From Larix kaempferi (lineage: Eukaryota; Streptophyta; Pinopsida; Pinales; Pinaceae): a stretch of 64,000 nt of DNA. The stretch's first letter is position 1, and every line of letters starts with the position of its first letter. The notes beneath the pieces were generated by a model, which saw only the letters and a program-made list of their open reading frames with translations, was not told the origin of the DNA and searched no databases. The stretch spans positions 9,067,001 through 9,131,000 of the forward strand of contig BSBM01000436.1 of NCBI GenBank assembly GCA_027924585.1, read 5' to 3'. Shown piece by piece: positions 34,857 to 45,040 of this stretch. A program made the translations under genes and the position numbers.

Positions 34857-35652
34857 CCGTACTCATGATTTCCATAATGGACTCATCAGAATGGAAAGTG
34901 CGGAGCAGAGGATCGGGTAGGGATGATGTCCACTGTAGAGAACAGGAGGTGGAGGCCACAGCTAAGTGGTGCTTCAGGGCTGACTGGATAGCCTCGTAAG
35001 TGAGTTCAATGGGTGAAAGAGGCATAATGTCTCCAATCAGGTGTGTAGTGGCTTCATCAGGTATAAGCCATTGATCAGTAGAGTTGGGGATAGATGAACT
35101 TCGAGAGGAGATCATGTTCATTGTGGAAACATGATTTGGGGTATCCGAGGTTGGAAAAACGCCCATAAGGGATGAGTCCTTATTGAGGCCAACCCCCACG
35201 CTATCATAAGGGTGCGAAGATTTTCCAAGTAATGGAACATTATTACCCAGATGAGTAGCGGTGTCAGGTGTACATAAATCTAGTTGGTCGATAGTAACAA
35301 TTCGGCCTTTATGGGGGAATTGTACTATGCGGAAGACATATGATGCGACCGCAATCATGGCGTAAAACCAATTATGACCAAGAAGAATATTATAATCTAA
35401 CAGGCCAACGACCACTTCCACGTTAATGGTTGCGGTCTTGCCCCCCAACTCGACTACTAAAGCTAGTAACAACCCATGAGGTTGAAAGCCACGTCCGTCG
35501 AATGCTTTCAAGGTGGTAGGAGAATGGTTCAACTTGGGAGAGACAATGGCTCTCCAACATGAAATCGACATGACTGAAGTAGAGGCACCTTCATACAAGA
35601 TGGTACGATGGATTGTCTTCCCTTCAATGTTTGTGGCAACTTGAAATGACAA
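34825..35652 (-). pseudogene. Gypsy aspartic protease with lost catalytic Asp
   Basis: The domain begins IEGKTIHRTILYEGASTSVM and continues AFDGRGFQPHGLL and VVGLLDYNILLGHNWFYAM, a retropepsin fold. The active site, expected as D-x-G-A-S, reads YEGAS; the codon is TAT where GAT would give Asp, one base away. A variable spacer follows to RT. The protease should therefore be dead. Confidence 0.75.
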
Positions 35653-35950
35653 CTAATGGGAAAGCCTTGGCTTAAAATATTACAGACGGAACATGATGGT
35701 ATTCGAAGAATCCGGATCAACCGCATCGATGGCAGCGAGGAGAGTCTTGCACTGGTTAGGACAGTTCTGCAAGACCTCAAGCGTCGACATAACACAAGGA
35801 GCTTGTGCCAGGTCCTCTACAATATTGTAGTTCTGAGCGGCCTGAGCATTGGGATTGAAAACAACTTTTTGAATCGTGCTCTTGGGCAGTCACAACACTA
35901 ATTCTAAAGAGGGATTCTCAATGGTGAGAGAAACGTGCAGTATGGCGACG

Positions 35951-37036
35951 TCAGGAATCGAAGTGGAGCTTTTCAGCATTACTTCCAACGGGTTCCTTTG
36001 GCGGGACGGAGTCATATGAACGAGAGCGTGTGTTCAAGTTGATGGTCTCACTATGCATCATGAGAACATGCGCGGTGGAGGATGCTTCTCCTTGGGAAGG
36101 AGAGGTGTGTGCGATTAGTTGTTGGTTTTGAGTGGGGAAGGGATAGTTGAGAATTGTGGTAGTAGAGTTTCCCTTGAGAAACTTCTGAACTTCGTCTTGG
36201 TGGGGACATTCTTTTGAGAAATGTTCTCCACCGCACAACAAACAAGGATACTTCAACTTCCTATTTTGTTTGGTGTCTTCCCGAGTGGGCTTGGGCTCCT
36301 GTTGGTTAGAAGATTTCTCAGGTTTCCCTTTGTTCTTCTTCTTACCACCGGAATTTTGAGATGAAGCTGATTACACAGAATTCACCTCTTCGGTGGAGGC
36401 AGGAGTGGTGGACTTGGTAGTGTTGTTGCCAGCGTATGGTGGTGATGGGGAAGAACCTTGAGGGTTCAACGAGCCACCAGTTTGAGTAGAAGGCTGGGAG
36501 GCAAGGGAACCAATGATGCCATCGGCCCGTGGTCCCTTGGGTGGTTTCGCGGGATCATACGTAGGGAGGGGTGCGTCAGGAACAATTTCATACAATGTGT
36601 CGGATTAAGCATAGACCAAGTCTAAGTAATGGGCATGGGAAATAACCTGTTCCTCAGTGATGGCCCCTCCCATATCTATGTCTCGAGCTACGACGGGTAA
36701 AAGTGACTTTGTGAACCAGTCAGCTAAGAGTTGGTCTGGAATATGAGCCTTAATAAGACGTTGTCTTCACCTCCATTCATGAATATGATCGGAGATATGA
36801 GTGGTAGTGTTCTGGCGAAGGGAGTTCAATAAGTCCATACCAGTCTCATAGTGAATGGGAAACTGGAAGTGGATAAAAAACGATATAGCAAGAGATTGAA
36901 TGCCGGGAAAAGAATTGGGTGGTAGCTCAATGTACCACTTGGCAGCTGGGCCGGTGAGAGTCCATTGAAATAACCTAAGACAGATCGAGTCGTCCATCAA
37001 GGAGTTGGATGAACACCATAGATGGTATGTCATCAC
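35951..37036 (-). pseudogene. Gypsy Gag capsid and zinc knuckle
   Basis: The capsid part (37036-36767) reads LRLFQWTLTGPAAKWYIELP and SFFIHFQFPIHYETGMDLLN, a typical retrotransposon Gag motif (W-L-G-A-WY ... F...F). A stop at 36767 is followed by more of the same domain to about 36605 and a Pro-rich linker (DAPLPTYDPAKPPKGPRADG). The zinc knuckle CLLCGGEHFSKECP lies near 36245, spaced CX2CX3HX4C, one residue shorter than the common CX2CX4HX4C. Broken by several stops. Confidence 0.75.
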
Positions 37037-37149
37037 ATGGTTTTTGGGATCCTCACAAAGCTTGCCATCAAATTTGGAGATATGTGATGGTAACTTAACC
37101 GGAATGGGCGGCTAGTTATGCCCATGGAAGATGGGATCATTCGTCAGAC

Positions 37150-38460
37150 AAGACAAGCCGGGAAGTTCCAACGTAGCCAAAAAGGGAAGCTGTTGGTTCA
37201 GCTGCAGGTATTGATAGTACTCATAAGGCATGTATGGACCAGCAGGACCTTGAATCGACTGATTGTAGGGTGTTCCTGTAGGAAACTGATCGTAAGGGGG
37301 TGTGCTTCCCGGACCATATGTAGGTCTTCCACCATAATAAGGTGGTCCATTACCATAATAAGGTGGTCTGTTACCATAAGGTGGGGCCTGACTCCACCGC
37401 CGGGAGGGAGTCAGCCGCCTCCAAATGGTGGGGGTCCTCCACTACCACCGGGATAGGATGGACCTCCACCACCTCCATCGGGAGGAGGTGGTGGTCTGTC
37501 GTTGCCATCGGGATAGGGTGGGCCTCCACCACCTCCGCCGGGAGGAGGTGGTGGTCCACCGTCACCGCCCAAAGGGTAAGGGCCACCCCCTCCACCTCCA
37601 CTAGGATAGGATGGTCCTCTTCCACTGCCACCAAGGTGGGATGGTCCTCCACCACCACCACCAAGATGGGATGGGCCTCCACCATAAGGTGGAGGTCTAC
37701 CACCACCGGGGGGATGGCCCTTCGCCTCTGCCTGAATGGGGAGGGCCTCCACCTCCGCCACCACGGGGGGTGGGCCATGATAGCTGGAATGAGGTGGTCC
37801 TCTGCCAAAAGGTATAGGTCCGCCTCCTCCGGGGTTGTGTGTGGGCCTACTGCCTACAATGGGAGGTGGGGGTGGACCAAACGGGGGGGTTGGTACTTGA
37901 GGGATTGTAGGTGGGGGTCCATGTTGTAAAACATTTTGCTGCCCCCATAGAGTGTATGGATTTCTCGGGTAGGGTATCCCGTAGAGTGCGTTTCCAGGAT
38001 TTAGTTGTCACGAAACAGGGTTAAGATAACCCGTATACGCTTGAATCCATGGCGGTTGAATTACATTGGATGGTCCCCCAACATGAGATAATCCCGTAGT
38101 GGAAGGTCCGGCAGGTAAGGAATTTCCAACGGAAGGACCGATGGGAAGTCCTTCTCCAGTATTATGGTTAAGAGACGGGGGTTTCCCCCAATAATAACTT
38201 GCTGACCACTGAGTAAAGGTTGACCCAACGTGGGTTGTTGATTGTCTACCGTAGGATTAACATTACCGGTAAGGAATGTAGGGGGTAAAGAGTATCCTCC
38301 CCGCGAGTTTTGAGGTGGGGGAGGAATGGGTAGCGTAACCGTGGTAGTAATAGGTGTGTTGGACTATTGTCCTTCAACAAGTTGAGTCGTTTGAGGTGTA
38401 GAACTAGTCTCCTGTTTGAGGGGTAAATGTGCAGGAAGTGATGTTTGACCAGATTCATAA
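37150..38460 (-). pseudogene. Gly/Pro-rich repetitive Gag segment
   Basis: Between 37330 and 37930 the minus strand encodes GGGGGGPPYPDG-, GGPSHLGGGGGGPSHLGG- and PPPPPDGGGGG-type repeats. At DNA level CCACCACCTCC and GGAGGAGGTGG alternate in loose units of 50-60 bp, so the strand switches repeatedly between purine-rich and pyrimidine-rich runs. 37930-38460 is Pro/Ser/Thr-rich and interrupted. It lies between the Gag N-terminus and the capsid. Confidence 0.6.
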
Positions 38461-38572
38461 GTGGTCATGTTATGGATGGGTGGTTTCGGTGAGTCATAGA
38501 TAGAGAATGAATCAGGATATGTAGAAATGTGGGTATCTCTGTGTCTTCAGCCCTTTGTGAAAGACTTTGTCT

Positions 38573-38941
38573 TCAAAATTCATCACCCATGGCACGTAAT
38601 CGATCAAAGTGATCATGAATGGGTTTGAAAATATCATCAAGAGTAGCCCAACTAGGTGGGGATGCAATGGAAAAATGAGCCACTGGGTGGCCTAGAGAGG
38701 ATGTCCAATAAGTTGTTGTTGGACCAACAGTTGTTGTAGGGTCATCCTGGGGTGGATTTAACCATTCCACCGATCCAGGCTCTCCCGGTAAAACGGAAGG
38801 TAGGTCTTGTGAAGTGGAAGTTTGTGCCTCTTCACCGTATGGGGGGTTGGAGGCAGGTGAATATGGAGGGAACATATGTGCTCCAACATTCAAAGTAGGG
38901 TTTTCTACTTCAGGTGACACGAACGTGGCTTGTGGGTCCAT
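38573..38941 (-). CDS. Gag N-terminal frame of gypsy element
   Basis: A 122-codon frame opening MDPQATFVSPEVENPTL and rich in Pro, Ser and Thr, with a C-terminal WATLDDIFKPIHDHFDRLRA segment likely helical. It is the first frame upstream of the Gly/Pro-rich region on the element strand, so most likely the start of Gag. No domain is diagnostic. It stops at 38573 and the frame is broken beyond, so the product would be truncated. Confidence 0.45.
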   Translation of the reverse strand: MDPQATFVSPEVENPTLNVGAHMFPPYSPASNPPYGEEAQTSTSQDLPSVLPGEPGSVEWLNPPQDDPTTTVGPTTTYWTSSLGHPVAHFSIASPPSWATLDDIFKPIHDHFDRLRAMGDEF

Positions 38942-39454
38942 TCTTACCCTCGAAATTACCTTCTGATTAAGGGGATATTCGGGTGGTAAGTTCTGAATCC
39001 TACGGGACCTTCTCCAAGGAAATTCAGCCAGAGTGACTGAAACAAAAGTTTCTCCTAGGGCAAGCTAAACAAAAGAAAAGCAGTCCAGAAAAATCCTACA
39101 AAAACTAAGGCCGCAAGCAAACTTATGTGATAGGAGTAGATTCAAAAGTCTGGAAGCTCACAGGATTGTCAAGGCTTCACAAATTTCTATATACCACATG
39201 TTCCAACAGTAAAACGACAAGAAGGATTGGGGCCATACCCTTTCCTAAAAACCCGACTACCTGGACAATACATGCGTAGTAATCTCCCCGATTGCTGTTC
39301 TCGGTGTATTTCTCTACCAAGACGGCCAAATGGTTAACTCAGTTGGTTTAAGGAATCCTAATGGTGTCTCTCGATATAAGCAAGGTACGTGGGAGCTCAA
39401 ATACGTAGTGGTGCTGTCTAATGCACAACCATACGGCATGAGACCTTCCTATAT

Positions 39455-39620
39455 ACTATCGAGTACGTGAAACACCTTTCTATATACGCCAAGTATGTGA
39501 AACACCTTTCGATATACACCAAACACGCGAAGTACTTGGTGGGTATGTGAAAGAGTTTCGATAAACCTGGTTGGTATGTGAAAGAGCTTTGATATACCGA
39601 TAAGTACGTGGAAGACTACA
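39455..39620. repeat. Short tandem repeats of about 35 bp
   Basis: Five diverged units built on ATATACNNCAAGTAYGTGAAA and CACCTTTC (for example 39463, 39496, 39529, 39563). They lie in the 5' flank of the gypsy element and could be in its LTR or leader. Confidence 0.65.
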
Positions 39621-39699
39621 ATACCCCCGGAATACAGTGCTGGCAAGTAACGACAGCTACCATGTTTTACGACGCTGGAACACGTCTCTAACTTAACAC

Positions 39700-41133
39700 A
39701 CAAGTTACTAAAATTTTTACCCTAGTTCTACCGTTAATTTTATCTGGACGGTTAGGTGAATGCATGAGGTGAGCACATAAATGTAAACATAATGCAAGCC
39801 CTAACTACATGCAAAAAATGTACTTTTCTTTTGATGAACTCTATATATGGGAGGGATGAATTTCTTTCCAAGTGATTTTACCAAAACAACCAAATGCAAC
39901 ACAATCCCAAATCTATCAAATTCGACAACAAATACTCTTTTCGTTTTTCTGTTTTTCCAAGCAAAACACAAAAAATCAACAAGCATCAAAACCAAAGCCT
40001 AAACATTTTCTTTTGTCTTTTCGAATAAAAAACTAAGAGATGAAAAGAGAGAAATTTCCCATCTAGAGCACTCTAACTTTTCAATTTTACTATAATGGCT
40101 TAAAAGCATAAAAAATCAAGAATGAATACAATTTATCCAAACATGGAATGACTTTTGTAAAAACTTGATCTCACTCGAATTTTTCAAGAAAATGAATGAT
40201 TCATAATTCCCGAAAAGCACAAACGATTAATTCTCTCTCAAACTTTTGCAAAAGACTAATAAACAAAACAACTCATCTTAAAGTAAGGTTGATTCCTTCG
40301 AACTCATATTCCAAATGAACTTTACTGGTCTTGAAAGGATTTCACTAGGTTGGTCTTAAACTACTAAGTGGGAAACAAATCTCCTTCATTTCCCAAATCC
40401 AAATATCCCATGAACAAGTGCAATGGGAATAACTTAATAGCCCTAAAAAATAGGGTCCATTTCATATATATCCACTCTTGTCAAGGCCACTATGTAAACA
40501 AAAACCACCATGAAATATAATGAGTAAAAAATTAAATGAAACCATAGAAATAAAATATTCATGCAAATCAACTCAAATTCAAGTAGAATAGAGAAAATTG
40601 TCTTAAACCACGATAAATTTTCTTGCTTGGTCACATTGAAGTTACCATTACCATTGCACAGTTTGACCTTGCTAAGCAAGGGAAGGGAAGGTAACAAATG
40701 TTTTAGGGTTAATACACAACACCTTATAGAAGGAGAAGCTACATGAAAAACCTTTGTTTATGTGATCAGTATAGAAATTGATTATTCAATGAGGATTTTG
40801 GAGGTTGATTGTCCTTGCAAAACATTGCCATGGTCCAATGGTAAAGCTAAAGAATGGTGGAATCAACAAAACAAACGTTAAATCTAACGTAGGTATCTCC
40901 ATACCCATCATATACTACAAATAAATGTAGTCGATAAATTTCATTGCATTTGTGAATTGGTATCAATGCAACAACAAACAAATCTACAAAGGAAACAGGA
41001 AAAACAAGCACAACTTTCATGACATCCACAACCTCTACTCCCTTTCCACTGAATGGAGATGTAGGAATAAGGAGAAATGTAGTTGTTGTTTGCAAAACAA
41101 TTACATTTTCCATAAAAAATGTCACCTCCCCTA
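39700..41133. other. No recognisable gene
   Basis: AT-rich. Short minus-strand frames near 40.9-41.1 kb encode hydrophobic or Cys-rich peptides without any domain I recognise. Confidence 0.4.
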
Positions 41134-41204
41134 TGTTGGATTGTCACGATAAACATGACTCAGTAAAAGAGTCAAGGATAAGTTGACCATTGGTGGTTTG
41201 CGGG

Positions 41205-41510
41205 AAGAGAAAATTTTAAGGATCCATAATTTTCTTATAGTCTAGAAACCTTGGTGAATCTTCTAGTTATCAAATTTCCAACTATAAAATGTTTGGCAAT
41301 ATTTTAAAATATATATTCAAATTTCTAAGGGTTTTATATAGTTTTTGGACAATTTTGGCAATTTTTAAAGTAACAAATTGTAATCCTATGGAACTTGGGT
41401 GAATCATATTTGAAAAAAAGGAAAAGGGAAAATATTATTGTGGAAAAAACCTAAAAAATTATCCCATGGGATAAATTTCACCCCTAAAAATTTCCCTATT
41501 TATGGGCTCA
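41205..41510. mobile_element. hAT-like MITE inserted in first TRIM LTR
   Basis: Comparison with the middle LTR shows about 300 extra bp. It opens GGGAAGAGAAAATTTTAAGG and closes CACCCCTAAAAATTTCCC. The reverse complement of the closing end reads GGGAAATTTTTAGGGGTGAA and then a CCCATGGG palindrome, closely matching the terminus at 1602 (GGGAAAATTTTAGGGGCGAA ... CCCATGGG). It is probably a non-autonomous member of the same family. The target duplication is not clean. Confidence 0.55.
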
Positions 41511-42209
41511 TGGTTTTAGGTGTCCCATGGTATTGCATGTGATTTAGTATTATTAAGGGAATTAGGGATTCCATTGTAAATTGGTTAAATTGGTCGATGT
41601 TGGCCTATGAGTGTTCGATGATGGCCATATTGACCATGCCTTGGACATAATGGTAAAGTGTAATAGATCTATTATTGGTGGTTTTCCTTGTTTTGGGTTT
41701 CCACGGTAAAAATATTATTCTTCATTGTGTGTGCTTGATTACTATAATTATTATATGTATTTTTGCATTTTATCATTTCCTAACAATTGGTTCCAGAGTG
41801 ATGCTGAAGGAAAACATAAATTTATTGGGAGCTATGGTTTCTTGCATTGAACCCAAGCTACTCATACATTGGTCAATGGAAACCTAAATGAATGCAACAA
41901 AGCTCACAAGTTAAAGTGATGGTTGATGGGTATGTGAACCATGGTAAATTATATCTAGAAATGCATGGTAAAAATTGAGGATGATCACATGGAAAATGTG
42001 GATGAAGTGATCAAATCACTAGAAGCATTTTTTTATAGAATTGGAATTTGATCACAATGTAAATGGGAATGCGATTGTAATACCCGATTAGGCATGTGTA
42101 CCCTTTGCTTGGTGAGTCACCTATGAAAAGTCTAGAGGTATATTTAGGTAGACTGAAGAGGGGGGGCATATTGTCTCCCCATATATCCAATTACAAATTT
42201 GAGGGGGGT

Positions 42210-42600
42210 TGGTGATTACCCTAAGTCAACTTTAAAGAGGGAAACGTTAGGTTAAAGTTGACTCAATAAAATAATCAAAGTTGGGTTTACCATTTGTGGT
42301 TTATGAGCCATGGTTTTGGGTGTCCAATGGTATTTTCCCATGGTATTTCATTTGATGAAGCCCACTTAAGGGCTTGAGTGACTCTATTGTAAATTTCCTA
42401 AATTGGTCGATGTTGGTCTATGAGTGGTTGATGGTGGCTAGATTGGCCATGCCTTGGCCATAATGGTCACAGGTAATAGATATATTGTTGGTGGTTCTCC
42501 CTATTTTGGGTTTCCATAGAAAAAAAATATTCTTCTTCATTGTGTGTTCTTAATTATAAAAATTATTATATGTATTTTTTCATTTTATCATTTCCTAACA
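42210..42600 (+). repeat. Middle LTR of TRIM-like array
   Basis: The only uninterrupted LTR copy. It is preceded by GAGGGGGGT (PPT) and followed by AC-TGGTATTAGGCT (PBS). It contains TTGGTCGATGTTGG and ATGCCTTGGCCATAATGG, which recur in copy 1. Confidence 0.72.
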
Positions 42601-43130
42601 ACTGGTATTAGGCTGAGGTTGAAGGAAAATCTAAATGTCTTAGAAGCTATGGTTTCTTAGATTGAATTCAAGCTAATCATACATTGGTTGTTGGAATAGT
42701 AAATGAATGTGATTGAGCTCACAAGTTAAAGTGACGGTTCATGGGTATGTGAACCATATTAAGTTATAGCTAGAAAGGTATGGTAAAAATTGAGGATGAT
42801 CAAATGGAATGTGTGGATGAAGAAGTGATGAGTTCACTACAAAATAATTTTATGAAGTTGAAATTTGGTCACAATATTGTAAATGGGCATATTGTTGTAA
42901 TACATGGTTATACATGCATTCCCTTGGCTTCGTGAGTTGCCTATGAAAACTCTAGAGGGAGATTTAGATAGACTGAAGAGGTGGGGCATGTCGTATCCCC
43001 ATATACTTGGTTAAAATTTTGAGGGGTTGTTGATTATCACAGGTCAAGTTTAAAAAGGTGAATGTTAGGTTAAACTTGACTCAGTAACAGAATCAAACTT
43101 GTGTTTACCATTGGTGGTTTATAGGCAAGG

Positions 43131-43789
43131 ATTTATTACCAACATATAACAATAGAATCTAAAAAGGAATAGGTATATGAGCTAGTAGTTGGAACAAACC
43201 CACCCATAAAATATAATCCCCCTTAAAATAAAAGGATCCTTAGTTATCAACTTTTTGGGAAATTGAAAAAAAATTGAGGAGGGTGAAGCCCCCTATCCGG
43301 GAGGTGTCAAACCTTGTATGTGCAGAGGAGGTGTTGGAACCATGGGTACATGTCTCTAAAGATGAGCACCTAAAAGCTTATGTGGAGCAACAATAGCTAA
43401 TAGATTACCAAAAATATAATAAATTATGTTGCTTTCCCTAAGTTCTCTCTTGATAAATATTCTAAATGGAACAATAAATAAATTAAGATGCTGAGTTGTT
43501 TCATACCTTCTTCAAGTTTGACTTAATGAGTCTAACCTAGGTTCCCTATTTTGTTACTTTTTCCACAGTTCAAAAGTGTGTTCTAATGCTATTGTCTAAG
43601 ACTCACTCGGGTGCCATTTTCCTTGACCAAAAAATTGATATCACATATGAGGTCATGCAGTTATAGGGATACCGTAGGGTGGAAAGGATACTTATGAAGC
43701 ATTCTTAACCTAAGTTTTAGCATATGAATACCAAGGGATAAGGATCATGACTCATCTTTTGGATTCCTCTATTAAAAATGAAATGCAAC
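43131..43789. other. No recognisable gene
   Basis: Possibly the continuation, on the minus strand, of the decayed gypsy polyprotein whose gag starts upstream, but the frames are too broken to assign. Confidence 0.35.
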
Positions 43790-45010
43790 AGAGTTCTCTT
43801 CATGCGCATCTACAAGTGAAAAAGGCACTCACCTTCTTCCATATCCTCTAGTTTGTTGGGATGGAACTTGGTGGTAGTGATTGTGGAACTGGGTTCTGCA
43901 TCAATAATTTGCTTCCCCTTACTTGGCTCTAAATTAGATCCAAATCCTAGATCTGACTCTAATTATTTAAGCTCGACCAACAATGACCACTTTGAGCAAC
44001 ATTCATCAGTGTTGTTCCAGGGGATTTTGTGGAACTCACATGACTTCTCAGTGTCTTTCTTCATCTTACCATTACCCTTATTTGCTTGCGGCTTAGACTG
44101 ATTGTCTCGAGGCTGTCCAACCTTGCTTTGTCCTTTGTTCTCTGGAATGGGGCTACCTTTTCCCTACTTCTGTTATGATTCATTCATAGATTCAGGCTCT
44201 CATTTATTCCTCTGCTTTAATTTTTTCTTGATTTTGACAACATAATGATAAGTGGCTCCCATTGACGATATTTCCAAAAAATCCATTTATGTTTGGATGT
44301 ACCTATGTATACATCCATGGAAATTTAGAACTAGCTTTCGCTCGAAGTATTTGATACCCATATTGGTGTGCAAGGTATGGAAAGTATTTGTTAACTCTAA
44401 CACTATTTAGTCCATCTACGAACACAATGTGTTCCATCTCATGTATTGATCATCATAGTTTCCAATCAGGTAATATTGTTACTTAAGGACATACATAAAA
44501 GAGGCCCAGTTGGGATTGGCGCCAAACATTTTAGACTCCTATGTGGAGTTTTTCTCACAATAATCCCCCCCTAATTTTGTTATATGGGGGACAACCTTAA
44601 AAACAAAGGTGATCTTTTCCCTATCAGAAACATTGTGGACAAAGAGATACCCTTATAGTATATTTAACCATTTTTCTAAGGCATCCACATTTATTTGACC
44701 TTCAAATACAGGAATATTAAAACTAACTTGTACCTTGAAGGGGGTGATTCCTCCAAAGTTTTCACTTCACAGAGACACATCTATTGTTGTTGGCATTCAT
44801 TGAAGGATTTGGGAAAAATTATCTATCATCATGTCCCTCTATTGCATGAGGTATTCCTTGAGAAATAGCTTAATAGGGTATCCTCCTCCCGCATCTCTCT
44901 TTTCTTATGTGCTGAGATTTCATCGGTGTTGGAAAGGATGGTATTTCAAAGGATCAAGTAGCTTGAGTCCCAACTCCTTATACCCTGACCTCATTGTTGA
45001 CCTGCAAGAA
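43790..45010 (-). pseudogene. Ty3/gypsy Gag relic
   Basis: Joined across many stops, the minus strand yields the recognisable Gag order: PFKVQVSFNIPVFEGQINVD and ALEKWLNIL near 44700, VHNVSDREKITF, EYCEKNS-like and GNYDDQYMRWNTL near 44430, IHRYIQT and MDFLEISSMGATYHYVVKIK near 44250, a Lys/Gln/Gly-rich linker (NKGQSKVGQPRDNQSKPQ), then CEFHKIPWNNTDEC near 44020, the atypical zinc module of this plant gypsy family. It ends near EDMEEGECLFH. It likely belongs to the same family as the protease-RNase H relic at 1-1601, but it is a separate insertion. Confidence 0.7.
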
Positions 45011-45028
45011 ACAAATAAAGAAAAGCTT

Positions 45029-45040
45029 TCTATGATACCA
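45029..45040 (-). other. Degenerate primer-binding site
   Basis: On the minus strand TGGTATCATAGA, just upstream of the gag relic, resembles the Met-tRNA PBS TGGTATCAGAGC with a few changes. An LTR would lie to its right. Confidence 0.4.

Larger units (their letters stand above)
31542..38941 (-). mobile_element. Ty3/gypsy (Tat-like, dual RNase H) retrotransposon, decayed
   Basis: In minus-strand order: Gag N-terminus, Gly/Pro-rich repeat segment, capsid, zinc knuckle, protease, RT, RNase H, integrase, and a second RNase H located 3' of integrase. Each domain is recognisable but the frame is broken by stops and shifts. No chromodomain follows integrase, which ends in a GPY/F-type module. LTRs were not identified: the left side runs into the solo copia LTR and the PMD pseudogene, and the right flank (39.0-39.7 kb) has no recognisable match on the left. 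Probably Tat/Ogre/Retand-like; lineage is inference. Confidence 0.8.
41134..43130 (+). mobile_element. Tandem TRIM-like LTR element: LTR-internal-LTR-internal-LTR
   Basis: Three direct copies of an LTR-like block open TGTTGRTTRTCAC or TGGTGATTACC: 41134 (copy 1, ending 41785), 42210-42600 (copy 2, 391 bp) and 43028 onward (copy 3, truncated near 43130). Copies 1 and 2 end TTTCCTAACA and are followed two bases later by degenerate Met-tRNA PBS sequences, TGGTTCCAGAGT at 41788 and TGGTATTAGGCT at 42603. Two internal segments of about 425 bp end in purine-rich GAGGGGGG/GAGGGG before the next LTR. Neither internal segment can encode Gag or Pol. Small size, PBS, PPT and no coding fit TRIM elements; sharing of LTRs in tandem is a known recombination product. 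Confidence 0.75.

Noticed and set aside
40847-41156. Cys-rich short frames near 41 kb as a defensin-like peptide.
   Set aside because: Cysteine spacing is irregular, there is no signal peptide in frame, and the frame runs into the TRIM LTR.
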